64,000 bases of DNA from Clostridiales bacterium 1_7_47FAA (GTDB taxonomy: Bacteria > Bacillota > Clostridia > Lachnospirales > Lachnospiraceae). Shown piece by piece: positions 60,812 to 64,000 of this stretch. Under the pieces are notes generated by a model that was not told where the DNA came from, ran no database searches, and was given only the letters and a program-made list of their open reading frames with translations. How positions within the stretch are numbered: the first letter of the stretch is position 1; each line of letters opens with the position of its first letter. Location: positions 1,442,396-1,506,395 of the forward strand of contig DS990260.1 in the NCBI GenBank assembly GCA_000155435.1, given 5' to 3'. The translations under genes and the position numbers were made by a program.

Positions 60812-61961
60812 GAATCCTTCCCACCCTTTCTGTCATTATGATCATGAATCCGCCAAACACCAGCAGGCATAGCGGATACAGTCCAATACTGATACGCTCT
60901 CCCAGCAAGCCGAACAATGGCGGCATGAACGTGCTTCCCATATATGCGCAGGCCATCTGCATCCCCATCATGGACTGCGAGTACTTTGTGCCGAAATTAT
61001 CCGGTGTCTCATGAAGCAGGCTGGGATAAATAGGCGCGCAGCCAATTCCTATCATGACAAGGCCTGCCAGCACAGCCCCATCCCCAAAAGCCGCCAGCAT
61101 CAGAACAGCCCCCGTGCATGCCGCCGCCTGACCGCACCGCACCATTTTCCTGTCCCCCATACGGTCTGTAACAAATCCGCATACCAGACGCCCTGCCGTA
61201 ATCCCCAGATAAAAAAGGGAGGCCCATTTTGCTGCCGTCCCAGCCGGTATTCCTTTGTGAAGGACCATGTAACTGCTGGCCCATAGACCTGCTGTGGCCT
61301 CAAGGGAACAGTAACAGAAAAATGATGCCAGAACCGCTTTTGCCCCCGGAAGCCTCAATGCCTCTCCTATTCCTATCTTTTCTCCTGCGTCTGCGTTTTC
61401 TGCATTGGAGGCTCTTTTCGATTTCCACAGAGGCAGGGACAGGACAAGGACCGCCACCAGCACAACCTGTATGATTCCCACTGACATATAGCCTGAATCC
61501 CATCTCAGCCCTCTGGCAAGACACAATCCCATGATATAGGGGCCTGCGGTTGCCCCGATGCCCCAGAAGCAGTGCAGCCAGCTCATATGCCGCGATTTAT
61601 AGTGCAGGGCCACAAAGTTATTTAACGCGGCGTCCACACTGCCTGCCCCTAATCCATAGGGAATTCCCCAGATACATAGCTGAAGGAAGGTACGGGAGGA
61701 TGAAAAACCGAACAGGGCAGCCGCTGTCATGGCCACGCTCAGCGCGGTTACCGCCCCGGTCCCTATCCTTCTTATCAGCCGGTCGCTCAGGATACTGGAT
61801 ATGATGGTACCGCCTGCAATAATCATACTGATGATTCCTGCATAGGATACCGCTGCGTCCAATTCCCTGTACATGGACGGCCAGGCGGAACCCAGCAGCG
61901 CATCCGGAAGCCCAAGGCTGATAAAAGCCAGATAAATAATTACTAATAACAACTGAAACAT
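60762..61961 (-). CDS. MFS transporter
   Basis: Membrane carrier of 399 residues with twelve membrane segments. The pattern (YLAFISLGLPDALLGSAWPS at the start, SWLHCFWGIGATAGPYIMGL in the middle, GCAPIYPSLLHETPDNFG late) resembles FucP-like sugar carriers. The ATG at 61961 follows AGGAGG by five bases; the longer frame includes the ribosome site. It is divergent from an AraC-type regulator, with overlapping promoters, and is followed by the PHP gene. The substrate is unknown. Confidence 0.88.
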   Translation of the reverse strand: MFQLLLVIIYLAFISLGLPDALLGSAWPSMYRELDAAVSYAGIISMIIAGGTIISSILSDRLIRRIGTGAVTALSVAMTAAALFGFSSSRTFLQLCIWGIPYGLGAGSVDAALNNFVALHYKSRHMSWLHCFWGIGATAGPYIMGLCLARGLRWDSGYMSVGIIQVVLVAVLVLSLPLWKSKRASNAENADAGEKIGIGEALRLPGAKAVLASFFCYCSLEATAGLWASSYMVLHKGIPAGTAAKWASLFYLGITAGRLVCGFVTDRMGDRKMVRCGQAAACTGAVLMLAAFGDGAVLAGLVMIGIGCAPIYPSLLHETPDNFGTKYSQSMMGMQMACAYMGSTFMPPLFGLLGERISIGLYPLCLLVFGGFMIIMTERVGRIHVGKINRFTHAQLLQR

Positions 61962-61981
61962 TGTGTCCTCCTGAATCATAA

Positions 61982-62031
61982 CCTTTTATTGAAAACCGCC
62001 GTCTTCTTAGAAGGAGGCTTTCAGTAAAAGG
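61982..62031. promoter_or_regulatory. Nested inverted repeats upstream of the MFS gene
   Basis: CCTTTTATTGAAA (61982-61994) and TTTCAGTAAAAGG (62019-62031) are inverted copies with one mismatch. CTTCTTAGAAG lies between them. On the minus strand they fall between the MFS promoter and start codon, so they form a leader hairpin or an operator. Confidence 0.5.
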
Positions 62032-62057
62032 ATACCGTCTTTCTTTCCTTGATTCAA
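62029..62057 (-). promoter_or_regulatory. Promoter of the MFS-PHP operon
   Basis: On the minus strand TTGAAT (62052-62057) and TATCCT (62029-62034) are 17 bases apart. Its -35 overlaps the -35 of the divergent AraC promoter. Confidence 0.6.
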
Positions 62058-62077
62058 TTCAAATCTCGACTTATAAT
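62049..62077 (+). promoter_or_regulatory. Promoter of the second AraC-type regulator
   Basis: TTGATT (62049-62054) and TATAAT (62072-62077) are 17 bases apart, 32 bases before the start codon. Sharing the -35 region with the divergent promoter implies that the two compete for RNA polymerase. Confidence 0.75.
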
Positions 62078-62108
62078 ATAAGAAAAGCGACCAAATGGAG
62101 GTGTGACC

Positions 62109-62987
62109 ATGGGATTACAGAAATGTGCCCTCAACCTGAACCGCATAGGCAAGGAGCTTCAGCCCCATGGGACGGCAAAATTCCCCTGTGCAGGTTATTC
62201 TGCCGTCTATACGGACAGGCCAGAGGATGTCATCCCCTGGCACTGGCATGAAGAGCTGGAAATCGTGTTTGTGGAAACCGGCGGCTTAAAGCTTCAGATT
62301 CCCGGAAAGACCTTTCATGTAGGGAAGGGGGAGGGATTTGTCATCAATTCCAACCTCCCTCATTTTGCAGCAGCGGAAAACTTCTGCGACCTGCATTCCC
62401 TGGTCTTCCATCCTGTTTTGATAACCGGCAACAAGGACTCTGTCTTTGCAGTCAGATATATGACGCCGCTGATCCACTGCAGCACATTTGACGGTTGTCC
62501 CTTAAGCCTGGCGGATGCATTTAACAGGGCGTTCTGGGCATTGAAGGAGGAGCGCACGGGATATGAATTCATTGTCAGGGAAAATCTGTCCCTGATCTGC
62601 CTTTCCCTTCATGAGCGCTATGCCCATGAGATTGACTCGGGTGAGACAGGGCTGGATCCGGACAGCAGGCGCATCCAGATCATGCTGGAGTTCATTCATG
62701 ACAACTACCGTGAGAATCTGGATCTGACACAGATTGCGCGGTCAGCAGACATCGGTGAACGGGAATGTCTGCGCTGCTTTAAACGCAGTATCCAGAATTC
62801 CCCCATGCAGTATCTGTTAAAATACAGGACCACCCAGGGCGCAGCCATGCTTCTTCAGGATCCCGGCAGCAGTGTCTCCGAAATAGCAGCCATGTGCGGA
62901 TTTAACAGTTCCAGCAACTTCTCCCAGATGTTTAAACGTTTTTACAAATGTACCCCCAGGGAATACAGGAGGGATCATGGCAGGTAA
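62109..62987 (+). CDS. AraC family transcriptional regulator
   Basis: Regulator of 292 residues with a cupin sensor half (PWHWHEELEIVFVETGGLKL, GEGFVINSNLPHFAA) and a C-terminal AraC-type DNA-binding half (ENLDLTQIARSADIGERECL, VSEIAAMCGFNSSSNFSQMF). The ATG at 62109 follows GGAGG by seven bases; a GTG two codons earlier is unlikely. It is divergent from the MFS-PHP operon and probably controls it. Confidence 0.9.
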   Translation: MGLQKCALNLNRIGKELQPHGTAKFPCAGYSAVYTDRPEDVIPWHWHEELEIVFVETGGLKLQIPGKTFHVGKGEGFVINSNLPHFAAAENFCDLHSLVFHPVLITGNKDSVFAVRYMTPLIHCSTFDGCPLSLADAFNRAFWALKEERTGYEFIVRENLSLICLSLHERYAHEIDSGETGLDPDSRRIQIMLEFIHDNYRENLDLTQIARSADIGERECLRCFKRSIQNSPMQYLLKYRTTQGAAMLLQDPGSSVSEIAAMCGFNSSSNFSQMFKRFYKCTPREYRRDHGR

Positions 62988-63000
62988 GCCCCTGCCTGCA

Positions 63001-63042
63001 ATGCAAAAGGTTCCGGCGTAGAATCAGCCGGAACCACTGCAT
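63001..63042 (+). terminator. Terminator of the AraC-type regulator
   Basis: GGTTCCGGC (63009-63017) and GCCGGAACC (63027-63035) form a nine-base stem, with ATGCA/TGCAT continuing it outside. TTCATC follows. The rest of the gap to 63235 shows only small hairpins. Confidence 0.7.
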
Positions 63043-63235
63043 TTCATCAGGCAAAGTCAGTTAAACTCCGGTCATGCCGGATCATATCTCCTCAGTCAAA
63101 TCCTCACCTGAATCAGGGATTGCGATAAATCAAGCAAATGCCCTTTATCGATTGCTTACTTATGATTCAGAGCTGCCTGGGTGGATGACAACCACGCAGG
63201 GCAATCCACTAAGTTATTAAATCCCATATCTTTCA

Positions 63236-63520
63236 TCACTTAATTTGTACGTTTAAACTCTTCCCCAATGATTCAGCCACCTTCGAAAGGAAGTCCAAAC
63301 TAGGATTATAATTACCGCTTTCAAGTCTGGATATATTGCTTTTCTGAGTCCCTACACGCCTGGCAAGCTCAGCCTGTGTCATATTCTGTTGTTTTCTGGC
63401 CGCTATAATCTGTGCAATGGCCTCATAACGTGGCCGCAATTTCTCATATTCAAGTTTAAACTCTTCATCTTTAAGCATATCTTCTTTCATTTGCTCAAAA
63501 GAAATTCCTACTTTGCCCAT
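63236..63520 (-). CDS. HigA-like antitoxin, XRE family
   Basis: Small DNA-binding protein of 94 residues. The helix-turn-helix of the XRE type lies at about 35-90 (NMTQAELARRVGTQKSNISR, LESGNYNPSLDFLSKVAESL). An N-terminal helix rich in charged residues would contact the toxin. Its start overlaps the toxin frame by 13 bases and has GGAGG upstream. The toxin-first order is that of higBA loci. It is intact and could still bind its operator at 63913-63930. Confidence 0.88.
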   Translation of the reverse strand: MGKVGISFEQMKEDMLKDEEFKLEYEKLRPRYEAIAQIIAARKQQNMTQAELARRVGTQKSNISRLESGNYNPSLDFLSKVAESLGKSLNVQIK

Positions 63521-63865
63521 TGTTTACACCTCCTTACATAATCTTCCATATACTTTCTTGCCCTGCCAATTTCTGTCTGTGGCGTCTTTATACTCTTTTT
63601 TATGAATCCATGCAATAAGATATACTTATTATTATGATATGTAAAATAAAATATCCGAACTATATCATTGGAAAATTTCACCCGCAGTTCATACAGACCC
63701 TTATTCTTCTCACTATTCTTCTCACCTTTTATAGGTTTAACATATGGCTCACGTAATTCATTTCCCATATTCCGCAATAACTTAATCACTAAAGGCTTTC
63801 GCTCTTAACTTGGGAGAAAGTGAGTAGAGAAAATCCTGCACCGGCACCTTTCCGCTTTCTTTCAT
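63508..63865 (-). pseudogene. HigB-like toxin (RelE/Gp49 superfamily), frameshifted
   Basis: Two reading frames together make one HigB-type mRNA-cleaving toxin. The first, from ATG 63865, gives MKESGKVPVQDFLYSLSPKL and then RAKAFSD before a stop at 63782. The second, from GTG 63789 (93 residues), gives VIKLLRNMGNELREPYVKPI and carries the family core GLYELRVKFSNDIVRIFYFT, LLHGFIKKS and PQTEIGRARKYMEDY. One extra base near 63790 would explain the break. In frame upstream of the ATG the codons read ELEFY, as in family members, but begin at an ATA (63886). So the original start may also be lost. It is either a dead toxin, a sequencing error, or less likely a programmed frameshift. Confidence 0.75.
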
Positions 63866-63910
63866 ATAAAACTCTAATTCAAATATTTACCTCACATCCT
63901 TTCTAATACG

Positions 63911-63939
63911 ATGTTATCATATATGATAACTTTTGTAAA
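63911..63939 (-). promoter_or_regulatory. Promoter and operator of the higBA-like locus
   Basis: On the minus strand TTTACA (63934-63939) and TAACAT (63911-63916) are 17 bases apart. An 18-base perfect palindrome, GTTATCATATATGATAAC (63913-63930), fills the spacer and overlaps the -10. This fits autorepression by the antitoxin. The stretch from 63940 to 64000 is AT-rich with nothing else recognised. Confidence 0.75.
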
Positions 63940-64000
63940 GAGATAAATAATATAAATATTTTTTATCCATTTATCTTGCTGTTCATGGAGTAAATAAAAA

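Overview
The window looks like chromosome of a gut Lachnospiraceae bacterium, most likely of the Enterocloster (Clostridium bolteae/clostridioforme) group. This is inferred from the moderately high GC, AGGAGG-type ribosome binding sites, YesM/YesN two-component systems, the LL-diaminopimelate aminotransferase route to lysine, a BTAD-type regulator and a class B sortase. No rRNA, tRNA, CRISPR array, prophage or insertion sequence was seen.

Layout. 1-3.4 kb: galactonate dehydratase in an operon with a YesM/YesN two-component system whose regulator is cut by the window edge. 3.5-6.6 kb: a membrane diguanylate cyclase and a cell-wall amidase. 6.6-12.4 kb: an Lrp regulator, LL-DAP aminotransferase, two DapF-family genes, glutamine synthetase and its ANTAR regulator, linking nitrogen assimilation with diaminopimelate/lysine synthesis. 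The second DapF homologue has serine in place of both catalytic cysteines. 12.5-18.4 kb: an AraC regulator and a complete branched-chain amino acid type ABC importer. 18.7-20.9 kb: an orphan barstar-domain protein, an orotate phosphoribosyltransferase-like protein lacking the PRPP acidic pair, and a long (about 350 bp) imperfect inverted repeat.

20.9-28.6 kb: a BMP-family (nucleoside-type) ABC importer below a YesM/YesN pair whose kinase gene is bracketed by two unrelated 12-bp minisatellites. 28.9-33.3 kb: ftsH and pyrG, divergent, then a 62-residue acidic protein. 33.5-38.2 kb: a polar amino acid ABC importer, sortase B and a three-repeat unknown protein. 38.3-43.6 kb: a BTAD regulator, a MATE pump, an L,D-transpeptidase and a cyclophilin lipoprotein. 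43.7-46.1 kb: TPP riboswitch, thiD and cytX. 46.1-49.8 kb: an AgrC/LytTR-like two-component system divergent from a sodium:solute symporter. 49.9-54.3 kb: a second L,D-transpeptidase, a degenerate Sir2 protein, an EamA transporter, uridine phosphorylase and its divergent GntR regulator. 54.3-62.0 kb: a NarL-type two-component system, a 1000-residue membrane protein, a PHP phosphoesterase and an MFS transporter divergent from an AraC regulator. 63.2-63.9 kb: a HigBA-type toxin-antitoxin locus whose toxin gene carries a frameshift but whose operator/promoter is intact.

Most of the window is ordinary metabolism, uptake and signalling. The items most worth a second look are the Ser/Ser DapF paralogue, the long inverted repeat and the hairpin core it shares with a second locus, the orphan barstar fusion, the altered PRTase and Sir2 proteins, the broken higB and the small acidic protein with its own terminator. 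Start codons were chosen here from ribosome binding sites and promoters, and often differ from the longest open frame. All family assignments are by motif reading, without database searches.
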